Below are positions 23,109 through 34,999 of a stretch of 64,000 nt of DNA, piece by piece. The DNA lies in assembly GCA_020631735.1 (NCBI GenBank), contig CM036197.1, positions 46,609,880 through 46,673,879 on the forward strand, given 5' to 3'. The stretch is from Saccharum officinarum (taxonomy: Eukaryota > Streptophyta > Magnoliopsida > Poales > Poaceae). Below the pieces are notes generated by a model that saw nothing but the letters and a program-made list of their open reading frames with translations, was not told where the DNA came from and made no database searches. A program made the position numbers and the translations under genes. Position 1 is the first letter of the stretch. Every line of letters begins with the position of its first letter.

Positions 23109-23355
23109 GTTATAAGTGGTATGTACGATGCTTTGTTTGTGTGATTATGTATGCCCTCATGGTTTTCTCTGTGCGAAGAAAAAGGGCATACATAGTTTAT
23201 ATGAGGTATTCTATTTTGGAATCCTATGCAAGTTTGACTAGATAAGGAATGTTTGCTCATTTCAAATAGATAAAAATATTTGGAGACTTTTCATTATGGT
23301 GAATATGCCATTATTGAAATTTGAAATTATTTTTCGAATAATATGAAGGGTCCAG
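23109..23355. repeat. Fragment duplicated downstream of the PR-10 gene
   Basis: Begins GTTATAAGTGGTATGTACGA and is very similar over about 240 bases to 31571-31811, which lies just past the PR-10 stop codon. Probably a copied 3' UTR/flank fragment. Confidence 0.8.
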
Positions 23356-23867
23356 GAGCTCTAGCGTAGGCATTTAAATTCCAAATTTAGGCGAGAGTGA
23401 TGCTCAACGGCAGCCACAAACCGTGACCAACCGACTTTGCATTGTTAAAAAAAAGAGTAGTAAATGTGTCCAACCGAACTTAATACGTATACAAATTGAA
23501 CTTCGTATCATTGCTAGACGTGAGTTGTTCTAATCCGTATATGATAACATGGTTCATGAGTTCAGATCAAATATTAGACGGAGAACTTATTTGTAGTTTG
23601 GGATATACAAAGTGTAGAACAAAAGAAACTTTCCAATGTCCTGGTAGTTTGGATAGGAAGAGGTGGACGAAAAAATGAGGGTAAAATTTTGGCTCTTTAA
23701 TACTGGGTATAGAAATGACAGGAGCTTGATCAGTCAGGCAAGGAGGAAAAGGATGCCCTGCTACTGTATAATAGGCAGCTCTCTTGTTTCTTCATTCTTA
23801 GAAGGAGGAGAAACAAGTGGAGCTTTACAAAGTTGTGTTCCAGCTTGAAAAATGAGACTCAAAGATT

Positions 23868-25495
23868 TCTTTAACAATGACACTAGTAGCCTAAACTAGG
23901 CTCACCACAAACCTTCTTCCCCCTTTTGTTCTGCTATTTCCAAACATTCTAGGAACTATACACGAGGATGACTATCATCGTTCTCTGCTACTCCTTGGTA
24001 TTTTGGTAAGGATACTCACGACTCCTTTATTGTCATAGTTGTGTCCCTATATCGTACTTGAGTTCGCACTACTACGTTCAGACCTATCACAAGCGGTTCA
24101 TAAACCTCACCACAAACAGCTTTCGGTCTCAACAGTGAGTTGTCATTGGTGATGACATTCTCCTCAGCCAGCGGTGATAATAGCTTATCACCGTTGGTTC
24201 GTATTACCAGCCGGTGGTGATTTGAATTTCTAAAATCCCAAAAACAGACCAAAAATCCCAGAAAGTCACAAGTCACGTGATTTTTCACGCGAAAATCCGT
24301 GCGCTACGCGGTGCTAGGATTCGCTTCTAAGACCTTTGTCCTCGCGCATAGTCCTTTAACCACTCTCCTCTAACCACTCCACGCCCTTGGTCACCGGTAT
24401 CTATATAGCATATCAATTTCCCTAGTATTTCACTTTTCCGTATTTAAATTGAATATTTAGGACCCTAAATGACTTCATATGAAAAAGTCATAAACTACAA
24501 ATTTATTGTTCTAATCGAGATCTACATCTTTGATTTTGGTTGTTTCGCTATCTGAGGTCGTTTGGCAAATCTGTATTTCAAAACGTCAAAACTTGAGCTA
24601 GACTTTTGGGACCCCAAATGATTTCAAATGAAAAACTCATCAACTACAAAGTTGTTGTTCTCATCGAGATCTACAGCTTTGATTTTGATCGATTTTTCGT
24701 CCGAGATCATTTGAAAATTTTGGTTTTTTAAAATTTTAAAACTTCAGATACAAATTTAAGACTATAAATTATTTCTAATGAAAAAAGTTGTCAACTACGA
24801 TCATCGAGATCTACAACTTTGGTTTTGGTCATTTATCCATCTGAAGTCGTTTGTACATTTCGAAAAAATTGAATTTCAAAATTTGAGCGCTTCAAACAGA
24901 ATTTTAGGACCGTAAATGATTTCAAATGAAAAAGTCATCAACTATAGTTGTAGACCTCGTCGAGATCTACAACTTTTATATAGTTTGTTTCCATCCGACT
25001 TTATTTGAAAAGGCTATGGATTTTATTATGCTGCAGCATGGTTATTACTGCCATATCATACGACAAACTGGCGGTGAAAAAGGTCTTCAACGCCGGTTCA
25101 TATGGCGAGGCGGCAGTGATGAGGAGCATATCATCACCGTTGGTTGGTGGTGCAAACCGACGCGACGATGGAGTATCACCGTTGGTTGGTAAGACGAAGC
25201 GGTGGTGATAGTTAACAATCCGAACGTTCTTACGAACCAACGGTGATACTCTCATCATCAACGGTTCCGTTGGTGGTAGCTATCACCAGTGGTTTTAATA
25301 ATACCGATGATGATAAAGGCGTTGGTGATAGATTTGAATGTAGTAGTATCAGTACCGTAGGTATCATACTACTAGTACCTAAAGTACCCATTTATTTTAC
25401 CTCTCATGTATGTTACCATCTCACGAATGGTAAAAGAGTTCACTAGCTAGAGCGACAATGGATCATTGGAGAGAGAGAAAGGGGGGATTGTTTAG
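23868..25495. repeat. Tandem duplicated segment D2 containing a CACTA element
   Basis: Parallel of 20540-22386, starting near ATTTCTTTAACAATGACAC and ending where the common sequence GATCATTGGAGAGAGAG runs out. Several substitutions and small indels separate it from D1. Confidence 0.85.
24067..25348 (+). mobile_element. Non-autonomous CACTA element, copy in D2
   Basis: Starts CACTACTACGTTCAGACC and ends GAATGTAGTAGTA, where the terminal G is changed to A, which would weaken the right end. Flanking triplets are TCG and TCA. Same subterminal motifs and degenerate internal units as the D1 copy; no transposase. Confidence 0.8.
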
Positions 25496-25599
25496 TTTTA
25501 TAATAAATTAAACGGTTTGTTTACAAGATGTTTCTTGTAAGAGGTGAAATAAGAAGAGGGTGACATTACCATCAGCATGTGAGTCTTTTCATGTCTAAT

Positions 25600-26470
25600 T
25601 TTTTATGCTGACCCTCCCCTATCCCGGCCGGCGGCGCCCTTTTCAGATCTGGCAGTGTCTCCTCTCCCTCGGTCAACAGCGGGCATGGAGGGGCGTGCGG
25701 GCGCACACCATCCCGCACCGCGCCGATCCACCTCGCCCATCATGGAAGGGGGAGCAGGGGAGGCCTGCGTCTGCGCTCCCATCCACCTCGCGCCGTCGGC
25801 ACGAAGGGGACACCTGCGCCACCGCAGTTGCCCACCAGGTAGGTCATGGCCGCACGGCGATGCTGTGTTTCAAATGTTTCTATACGTTTTTTCAGACATG
25901 TTGCAAGCCCATATTTCAAGTGTTTCAGTTATTTCAGATGTATGTTTCAATTGTTTCATGTTGATGTTGCAGATGTTGCAATGGTTATACATATATGTTG
26001 CAAGCGTCTATCACCAATCTTTTATATGTTTTTTGTACACGTATGTTGTAAGTTTTCAGATGCATGTCTGAAGCGTTTCATCTATCTTCTTTTATATGTT
26101 GCAAGTGTTGCATTTGGATATTTTAAAAGTAGATTAGAATGTTGCACATGTTACAATGGTGTTTCAACTGTATGTTCCAAATGTTTTATCTGTTTTAGAC
26201 GTATGTTGCAAATGTTTCATCTGAATGTTGCAAAAGTAGATCGGGTGTTGCACGGCGTGGCCGGTGGCTATCGCTGCTGCTGGGGCGCAGCCATGGGTCA
26301 ACCCACGTGGGTTTCCCTGTGCAGGGCGCGGGTACTGGGGTGGGATGCGGACGTGAACACCGGAGCGGCGCACTTGTTGGAGCCACGTCCGGACACGACG
26401 TCCCGTCCGGACGATTCGGGCGCTTGTCCTTCCGAAAAATTTAGTTTCTCGTGACTTTGTCAAGCCTATG
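25600..26470. repeat. TE-like region with ATGTTGCAA / TGTTTCA short repeats
   Basis: A GC-rich left part (25620-25850) is followed by many copies of TGTTGCAA and TGTTTCA-type motifs (25870-26240) and a GC-rich right part with GTCCGGAC palindromes. This layout recurs in grass DNA transposons, but I found no terminal repeats and no transposase, so the class is left open. Confidence 0.4.
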
Positions 26471-26480
26471 ATGCAATACC

Positions 26481-29400
26481 TATAACAGAACCGACCAATT
26501 ATACGAGATTAAGTAAGAAAATCATCCACCGAACAGAAGATTTAGCAAACTTAAGCCTGTATAACCCGGTAGTCCGTAAAATCACGATAGATTTCAAACC
26601 AACTTACATACCAGTCAAGATCGTAATAAGTTCAGCGGTCACCATCACAAGTTACATCAAAGTTCGTGTCACAAATACATCGGAGTTTAAACATAGTTAT
26701 TACAAACCGAGTTCAAATAAAAGTAGGGGAAGCATTTAGTTCAAACCACACACTCACACAGAGTTCGAAATAAAGTGCCAGCTCAGGATCATTTCCAACA
26801 AAAGCATCAGACGAGACGTAGTGAATGACCATTGCCCATGGTCCTAAGCTTCTCCCATCGCAGGATAAAGGCAGTTGATACAGTAGCCGTAATACATCTG
26901 CCCATCTGCAACAAGTGGGAACAAAACCCTGAGTACGAGAAGGTACTCAGGTAGACTTACCCGACATAACCAAAAATAAAAGACACCAAGGATCATGACA
27001 GACTTTATGGTGGGGTAGCTGACTCAATTGCAAAAAGGCATTTTTAGCATTTAAAGAATCTTTCCAAAAGCTTTGCATCAAATTGAATCTTTATTAACCT
27101 GTCAACTACATTTGCACCTGTACTAGAGTAACATGTAATTAAACAGGTAAGGATAACCAATGATCAATAATCAACTTCTATCATATCATATAACATATAA
27201 CTGTCCAAGTGTTCCATTAGAATTACTACGATGAAGTAACTCAAGTCAAGTACTTACTATCTAGTGAACGATAGCGATTCGAATCGATTATTAACCAGCT
27301 GGTAATTTATTCCTTACATAAACCTCACTCACCCGCTAAAGTGAGGTATTAGTCACCGAGTCAACCATTCAGGTAAAGTCTCGAGCTTGCCAGGAACCAC
27401 ATGTACCCGGGGGCCGCCCGACTGCTCTTTGGCCTTATCATCGCGCCCCCGTATCCTGCCACTACTCGGCCCGAATAATCTCTCAGCTTCGCGGTCGAAA
27501 GATACATTATTCGGCCAACTAAATGTAAGGCATACGTTCAACATGACTCGAGGCCCAACAACGGTCGGTCCTTAATCGACACAGATGGAAAACACTACAG
27601 TCCGAAACCCTGCAAGTTTCCGTCCGGTCTCAATTTCACATTAACACTTAGTTATTCTCAGATGACATACTTTTTCAAGCAGATCCAGGTAACCACCTAT
27701 AGCTCGCAGGTGACAGGAAATCACCCGACTTCTACCGGTCTAAGCAAACTAAGCATTTTTTGACTGCGAATACCAAGGTAACAAGGATATGGTAGAACAG
27801 GATAAACAAGGTATAATGCAGCAACGGTTGCAAACAATTCCTAAACGTAATGCATCAGTTAAAGTAAAGCATTAATAAATTATTTGCAAACCGGGGAGAA
27901 AAATGCTCTGGGGCTTGCTTCTCTCGAAAGAGCTCGGACGGTGGTCTGGACACTCTGGAAGATCCTCACCGACCTCCTCGTCGGCCTCGGGCACCTCCTG
28001 CTCCTGCACCTCGGTCTGCTCTTTCGGCTCCTCGGGAACTGCTACCGGAGTTACTTCCTGCGATCCTGTATGATGCGAACGTATAAGTGCTCATGCCTAG
28101 GTGCATTGCAGAGATGACATGTAATGATCATGATGAATAAAATATAGATGAACATGTTTACTTTAGGGAATAAAGCAGGAATACAACTCTTCTATAAGGT
28201 AGTCAACATCATCCAAGAACATATACTACAAGCACATGTTATCTACTGCATTCTCTTCTACTACTATGTGAAGTCAACACATCTTATTAAATGCTTCAAA
28301 GATACACCAAAGCAGATCTTATTAACTAGTCATGCATTAACAAGGTTAATTAAACCCTAATCGCAACTAGGTTTGAACAGCAACACTTATTTTGGTAGCA
28401 TAGAAAAATCTGAGAAAATTACAGTAGCTTACTATCATCTAATCTAGCATGCCACAAAAATTTCATTACATTTGGATTACTAGAACTGCCTACACAAAAA
28501 TAACAAGCTAGTGCCTAAGAATGAGCATAAAATACTTTATACTATGAAAAGTATCAAACAACAGATTTAGCATTTTTCCTATAGTCTACACAATAAACAA
28601 TCACTATAGAAAAATTATTACATGCATGTTTTATTCATATTTTTCTTTCTAGCAAAAATAACAATTATTAACAATATTAAACACTTGTACTGCACATAAA
28701 ATTTTTCTACAGAACAAGCATGGCATATTTTTTTCTAGACAGTACATCACAAAAGAAAATTATTGCAAGTGGAACCATATTTTTCTGACCTTTCTATGAT
28801 TTATTGCATATTTAACAAGAAAACAGCAGTTTCAGTGATTAAATAAAAACCCTACAGAAAAGTATTTCAAACTTGACATGCAACATTTTTAAACTGTAGA
28901 TCTACTCATAAGAAACACTACAAAATTTGTTTCACAATTTTTGGAGCTAAAATGATTACACAAACATTTTCCAAAGTATTTCTTTCTCAAATAATAAAAG
29001 AAAAATGAAAAACCAATTTTTCTTATTGACAACGGGCCGGCCCAGTGAATTCAACCGGACGGCTACGGCTTTCGGCCCGAGCGCGCGCGGGGAAGGCAGG
29101 CGAGTCGGCCCGGCTTGGGCTCCGGCCCAAGGCCGTCTCGACCCAGCGAACAGAGAGGGGGGAGCGGTGCGTGGCCACGGGGTGCCGGCGTCCCCGACGT
29201 CGCGGGAGCGCGGCGGTCGCCGTCGGCCAACGGCCAACCCCCGTCCCTGAGCTGCTATCTAGAGGGCGCACGGTTTCCACGAAGGGATGGCAAACACGGT
29301 AGTGCGATGCAAGGGGAGAAAGAGAGAGCGAGGGTGTCGGTGGCGGAGCGCGAGCTCGGCGGCCCGGCTCGGTGGCGCGTGCGGGAAGGAGCTCGATTGA

Positions 29401-30320
29401 GCCTTACCGTCGACGAGCAAGGCACACGGTGGCCCGTTCGGATGAGAGGAGGAGGTGGCGGAGTGGGTGGCAAGACGAATCGGAGGGAGATGCGGCCGTT
29501 GAGCGGGAACAGCGGCGTTAGCCAACGGTGAAGCTACGGCGGACGCGGGGAGACGGGAGCGGCGGTCGCTGCGGCTCGCGCGAGGCTGAGAGGGGCAGAA
29601 TGGAGGGAGGTAGGTGAAGTGGAGCTGGCGCTGCGGCTGCTTAAGGTGCGGACGAGGAGGTGGGACCCGTCGAGGCACCACCCGTACGACGGCGATGTCG
29701 AGGGGTGGGCGCGCCCTGACGCGCTCAGTTGCGCTGGCGCGGGCGAGCGCGCGGGCGAAGGCGAACGCGGACGCGGACGCGGGCCGGCTTCGGCCGTTGG
29801 GCCGGAAGTAGGGCGGCGGCCCGTTAAGGTAAGAAATCGTTTTTCTTTTCTAAATAAAATTTTAGACTTTTATAATTTGATTCAAATTCAAATTTTGAAG
29901 ATGAAAAAGGTATTTTCACAAGTTGCCCCCAAAACAAAAGTTGTTCAAAATTTAATTCTCTACAACTTTCATTTAGGGCACTTTTCAAAATTCTAAATAG
30001 ATTTTAAATTAGTGATTTAAAGTCCAAATTTTAAATGAAAACTCATTTTTATGGTATATTTTTAAAAGCAAAATTTGGGGAGATTTTGAATACAAAAATT
30101 GCTCCAAAAATCATGTTAATTAGTTCTAAGTCATTTAGAGTTATAGTCAAACAAGTTTTACCACTCTTAGCTAGCAATTACAATAAATTAGTGTTCAAAC
30201 ATTTGTTTTCACAATTTAATTAATTCCAACATAAATTGCCATATGGTGATGAACATGCATGCAATGCTAATGATCATGATTTAGGATGTGAATGCATGCT
30301 TAACACCCAGGGGTGTTACA
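26481..30320 (-). mobile_element. 3.84-kb probable solo LTR (gypsy-like), TSD ATACC
   Basis: On the minus strand it begins TGTAACACCCCTGGG at 30320 and ends CTGTTATA at 26481, flanked by a perfect 5-base duplication ATACC (26476-26480 and 30321-30325). No primer-binding site, polypurine tract, second LTR or pol frame was seen between the ends. The first part aligns by eye with 63501-64000. A GC-rich block at 29030-29820 gives long but unconserved frames. Long TGTAACACCC LTRs are known in Tekay/Del-type chromoviruses of grasses; that assignment is inference. It could be a non-autonomous element rather than a solo LTR. Confidence 0.78.
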
Positions 30321-30399
30321 ATACCAAGCCCTTAGAGCCGCTTTTAACTTCGGAAAAAAAAGAAGTGATTTAAGTAGTCAGGGCGCTCACAATATAATT

Positions 30400-30640
30400 C
30401 TCTTTTCTAGTCACACCAACCCACCACGCTTACATGTTTTTTTTTGATCTGGAAGCTCATCATCATCCCAAACCAGCCCTGCTGCATTATTCTAGAATCA
30501 TGCATTTCGCTCACGCCAAACGGTGTGCCGATTCGACGACATATTCTACACCTTGAGGAGTTGAACGTTGACGGAATGACAGCACGTTTCTTGACGTGTC
30601 TCTGCAACCTCGGCCACATTATGGGCACTCGACCGACGAC
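30400..30640 (-). repeat. Short fragment with A-rich end, retroposon-like
   Basis: On the minus strand a frame including MHDSRIMQQGWFGMMMSFQI ends in an A-run (T-run at 30436-30444 on plus). It looks like the 3' end of a dispersed coding repeat, but I cannot name it. Confidence 0.3.
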
Positions 30641-30743
30641 CGACGACCGACGGTGCCGTGCCAAGCCAACAACCCAAGTGGGAAAAGCTGACGACTCCCG
30701 GGCGTCTCATGGTCATCCTCACGGGACGCCACCAACCCCCGCC

Positions 30744-30750
30744 TATTTAA
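30744..30750 (+). promoter_or_regulatory. TATA box of the PR-10 gene
   Basis: TATTTAA lies about 100 bases upstream of the ATG at 30853, in a GC-rich context, giving a 5' UTR of about 70 bases. Confidence 0.6.
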
Positions 30751-30852
30751 AGCCCTCAGTCCGCCACTCTTATGGCAACACAAGCAGAAGCTGCAAGCCT
30801 AAGCATTCAGCTCGAACCAAGTTTAGTCGATCGGCCGACGATCACTGAAGTA

Positions 30853-31426
30853 ATGGCCTCCGCCAACAGCTGGACCCTCGAGATCGCGTCGCCGGTGGCC
30901 GCACCGCGCCTGTTCCGCGCCGCCGTGTTGGACTGGCACACACTGGCGCCCAAGCTCGCCTCCCACGTTGTCGCGAGCGCCCACCCCGTGGAGGGCGACG
31001 GCGGCGTTGGCAGCGTCAGGCAGTTCAACTTCACCTCAGGTAAGTGTCCGCGGCATGTCCAGACCAACATGTTCTCTCGCCTGATCGATCAAACAGCTAG
31101 CTCATGACGTGCGATCGATCGCTCTTGCAGTCATGCCGTTCAGCTTCACGAAGGAGAGGCTCGATTTCCTGGACCTGGACAAGTGCGAGTGCAAGCAAAC
31201 GCTCCTCGAGGGCGGCGGCATCGGCGTTGGCATCGAGACGGCGACGTCGCACATCAAGGTGGAGCCCGCGGCCGACGGCGGCAGCGTGGTGAAGGTGGAG
31301 ACGACGTTCAAGCCGCTGCCGGGCGTGGAGGTGAAGGACGAGATCACCAAGGCCAAGGAGTCACTCACCGCCATTTTCAAGGGTGCCGAGGCCTACCTCG
31401 TCGCCAACCCCGACGCCTACAACTAA
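30853..31426 (+). CDS. PR-10 / Bet v 1-family pathogenesis-related protein, two exons
   Basis: Exon 1 is 30853-31039 and exon 2 is 31131-31426 (stop); the intron is GTAAGT...TTGCAG in phase 1 and the product is 160 residues, the standard PR-10 length. The single intron near codon 62 is the conserved position in PR-10 genes. Recognisable parts: SWTLEIASPVAAPRLFRAAV, VEGDGGVGSVRQFNFTSVMP, the EGGGIGVGIET stretch in place of the usual glycine-rich loop, and C-terminal LTAIFKGAEAYLVANPDAYN. Known: small cytosolic proteins with a hydrophobic ligand cavity, often induced by pathogens, jasmonate or salt in rice. The gene looks intact with its own TATA box. Confidence 0.95.
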
Positions 31427-31570
31427 ATCAGTGGATTGGGATTGGATTCCCCTTCCTGAAGTCTGGGTTTAATTTTCTTTTTCTTTCCTGGAGTTTTCCT
31501 CTTTTTTCATACAAAACAAAATAAAGCTGCTCTATGCGCAGTGTGCGGTGTATGTGTATGGACTTGAGAT

Positions 31571-31811
31571 GTTATAAGTGGTATGTACGATGCTTTGTTT
31601 GTGTGATTATGTATACCCTCATGGTTTTCTATGTGAGAAGAAAAAGGGCATGCATAGTTTATACGAGATATTCTGTTTTGGAATCCTATGCAAGTTTGAC
31701 TGAATAAGGAATGTTTGCTCATTTCGAATAGATATTAGGAGACTTTCATTATGGTGAATATGTCATAGTTGAAATTTGAAATTATTTTTTGAACAAAATG
31801 AAGACTCCAGG
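31571..31811. repeat. 3' flank of the PR-10 gene, duplicated at 23109
   Basis: Very similar to 23109-23355 over about 240 bases; lies 145 bases past the PR-10 stop codon and may include its 3' UTR end. Confidence 0.8.
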
Positions 31812-31814
31812 GGT

Positions 31815-32510
31815 TAAGCGTTTACTAGAGAGGTGAGAGAAGTAGGCATTTGTCATGACTCTGCGGGATATACAAAGACGGCGTCTGAAGCAGGCCTGGA
31901 AGCGGAGGTGTTTGGGATCCGACAAGAGAGAGGAACACAGTGGCTGACTAGTGGACCCAGAAGCCATAGGAAATGACAGATGGACCCAAACTGGATGGGG
32001 CCCAAACGGCATGTAATGAACATGTTCTGTTAATTGAAATCTAAACTCTGAAACTGCAGTTCCTCCCGCTGCACTGAGAAATTCCTCTGATTCCTATCCT
32101 TTTCTTGCTAAATCTACCTCTAATTCTTCCTCAGCTATCTCAGTCCATCGCAATTGGTACTCAGAGCAGGCTAATTATTGGCCAAATTTTTTCCATCGCC
32201 ATGGTGATTCACTCTAGCACCGAAGATGAAGCCGACAAAGGTTGAACTTCTCGTGGCGGCGAATGCGGAGGCCACCAACAAGTACTTCGAGGGTATCGAG
32301 CTACTTCTTGAGCATCTCCTCGACAAGTTCTCCAGCCTCGAGTCGTGGAAGACCACCATGGATTCATCATTGGGGTCGCTGTTGCAGACCACGTCAGAGA
32401 CGGCGGGACGGTTCAGAAGTTGGAGGCGCGACCACCGCTGCCACCACCGCTGCCACCTCCCTCGGCTACCATGCTTCAACCGCGACCGCAGCAGCATGGT
32501 AACGAGAATA
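31815..32510 (+). mobile_element. LTR-retrotransposon fragment: LTR end, PBS-like site, gag start
   Basis: LTR-like sequence ends near 32150, followed by TTGGTACTCAGAGCAGG, resembling a tRNA-iMet primer-binding site. Just downstream, from 32226, a short frame (MKPTKVELLVAANAEATNKY, then a leucine-rich stretch) looks like the beginning of a gag gene and breaks off near 32400. Truncated on the right; superfamily unclear. Confidence 0.45.
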
Positions 32511-32519
32511 GTTAACTCA

Positions 32520-33700
32520 TTATATCTATTATTTAAAATTAATAACTATATACTAATAAATATACTATCTTATTAGTAATTATTATGACAAAAAAATAGT
32601 ACACATTTGTTATGATAAACATACTAATACGTTAATCAACAGTATTACTATCTTAATTTTCACATAGTTGTGCATTAATCAACATAGTATTACTTATCAA
32701 AACTAATCTTGTCACATTAATTACTAAATAATAATGTAACATGCAAACAATTCTTAATTTATTTATTGATGACAAAGATTGGAAAACTTGGACAGACTTG
32801 TTCAGCAGATTTTTATAGACAAGCTTATCCAGCATCTATAGAGGATATTCCTTTCCAACACCTACGAACCAAACATTGCTTATCCATGGACTGCTAATTT
32901 ATCCCGTACCGTCCCGCATCCTTTTCTGCATTTGACCTACTCGAATTCGTATTTTCGGGCAAATTCGAATTCAGTATGAAATACGGAATACCAAATTCAA
33001 AAATGGAACAGAAACGGTTTAGTGTTTTCTGACCATTTTTTAATTTTCCGCTTTTTTATTCAGAATATTCTGTTTTTGAAATTTGGTTTATACCGTTTTT
33101 GGCCCACTAGAAGTCCAGTCTTAGAAAAATTGTATCTTTTTCATAAGATCTCGAATAAAGATGATTTTTATATGAAAATTGTAGCTCTCGACAAGATCTA
33201 CAACTTTCTAATTTTCAATTTTTCATTTGAGGTCATTAAGATGTTTAAAAAATTAAATATATCAAGCTCGAGATTGCTACGCGTGCTGGTGTTCCGTATT
33301 CCAAGATTTTCCCCCTTAAAGACAGTTCCTTCCAAAACCGCTTAATGCGTGAGTAGTGTTATTGATTGATTTCTTCTTTATGATTTTAATTAAACCTTGT
33401 GAATGTTTTCCTTTTTTTTTATTTTGCCTCTTTTGGTGTTACCATTGTAATTCCGAATGAGTGTGAGTGTGTTGTTTCTTGCTATCTCCGAGTGAATAAA
33501 AGGTAATGATTTGACTAATATATTTCCATTCTTGAACTGAGAGGGCTGGAAATGAACCGGAAGGAATGGACATACTCATTCGCAAAAAAAAAAAAAGAGA
33601 ACCGCTCCGGTACTCCTTTTTTTAAAAAAATGCACATATCTCAAAGCAGCCCACCTAATAAATAATTAATCATTTTCTCAGTTATTATTTATTTGGGTCC
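32520..33700. other. AT-rich intergenic region with transposon scraps
   Basis: 33100-33260 resembles the internal units of the CACTA elements (GAGATCTACAACTTT-type). 33263-33311 duplicates 20487-20536, the 3' flank of the small gene. No gene seen. Confidence 0.5.
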
Positions 33701-34284
33701 CACTTGGGCCGTTCCGGCCCTGATTGTGCCCAGCCTAAACCCAGCCCGCTTGTTAATTGTCCTCTAAATCCCGATCTCTTTTGTTCGGAGCTTTTTTCTC
33801 GCGCGGCCGCCCGTCCATCTCGGAGCAGACCAAACGGAGAAATGAGTTCTCTACGGCAGCGGAGCTCCATGCACGGACTCGCACAAGTCGATCTCATCAT
33901 CTCGGTTCGATGTCGTTCTGTACCAGGTGCAAGCCTCAGGATATATAGGTGCATTCAGCATAAGACATTCTATGGAAACACCTTTATTGTCAGCAGAAGC
34001 TTCTCATAAACAGAACGACCTGCCAGTTGCCCGCCAGTGTGCGGCGACATGAGCAGAGGCGTGTCACTCACTCACCCTTGTCATGGTGTGGCGACCATGC
34101 AGTCATACGGTGGTGCCGCCTTACCAGCAGCGCCTCCGGCGGCGTCCAGGACGCAATCACGCAACCGCCGCGAACGGCCCCGACACACCTCCTACGCGAA
34201 ACGGAAGAGGCAGGAGCTTGCGATATTCCAGACTCCCTCACGAGAAAACAGAAGAGCGTCGGAGATTTGGAGACCGGAGCGAGG

Positions 34285-34499
34285 TGTTAGAAGAAACTGT
34301 GGATGAAAATGGATCGAATGATCTCTGTATTGTATTCTGATGAACAGTGATGTATATATACATGTGTCAGTTGCTATTGTCAGTGACTCAATGGCGAACT
34401 GGTGTCTATTGATGCCGAAAGGGCCTAAACGGTTATGCCTATAGAAACCAGGATTTACAATAATTGATCACTAATTACTAATACTAATTAATCTTAACA
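34285..34499 (-). repeat. copia-1 3' LTR
   Basis: 215 bases, TG...CA bounded. It lacks about 25 bases (around ATTAGCACATGCTAATTAC) and a few TA units present in the 5' LTR; otherwise very similar. Confidence 0.92.
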
Positions 34500-34509
34500 C
34501 TCCCCCTTG
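34500..34509 (-). other. copia-1 polypurine tract
   Basis: CAAGGGGGAG on the minus strand, directly abutting the 3' LTR, the normal plus-strand primer site for LTR-element replication. Confidence 0.85.
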
Positions 34510-34999
34510 ATCAATTTGATCTTGTGTAGGCACCTTTGCTTGTTCATCAGAAAATGTCTTGAAGCTTTGGAAAACCCTGTGGGAAAAACCAAAGTATATC
34601 GATATACCAGGCAAAACTCCTTAAAATCCAGTGGAAAAATAAGGAGAAACACCATGATATATATAACTCCCAATGTTAATAGACTCTTGGGTATTCTCAA
34701 GACATAGTCTAAAACAATTTGATCAAGGATCAATATGTCATAACTATCTTCGAAAAACCTCTATGAGGAAAAATAGATAATATGATATTTATTATGTGTT
34801 ACCATTACCTCATTAAAAACTTTATGTGAGAAAACTCCAAAGGAGTAAAACTCATATAAAGAAAAAAGAGTATAATGTAAAGTTGGAATAGGTTATGTTC
34901 AGAGAGTTTCTCCCCCTGATTCTCGCAAGTTTCTAAGTCTTCTCATACCAATACCATCAACACATTTACGAAATGCGGAATATGGTAGAGACTTTGTGA

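Noticed and set aside
28950..29820. Multiple long frames in the GC-rich part of the solo LTR
   Set aside because: All frames of both strands are open in places and rich in Arg, Pro and Gly; they lie inside an LTR.
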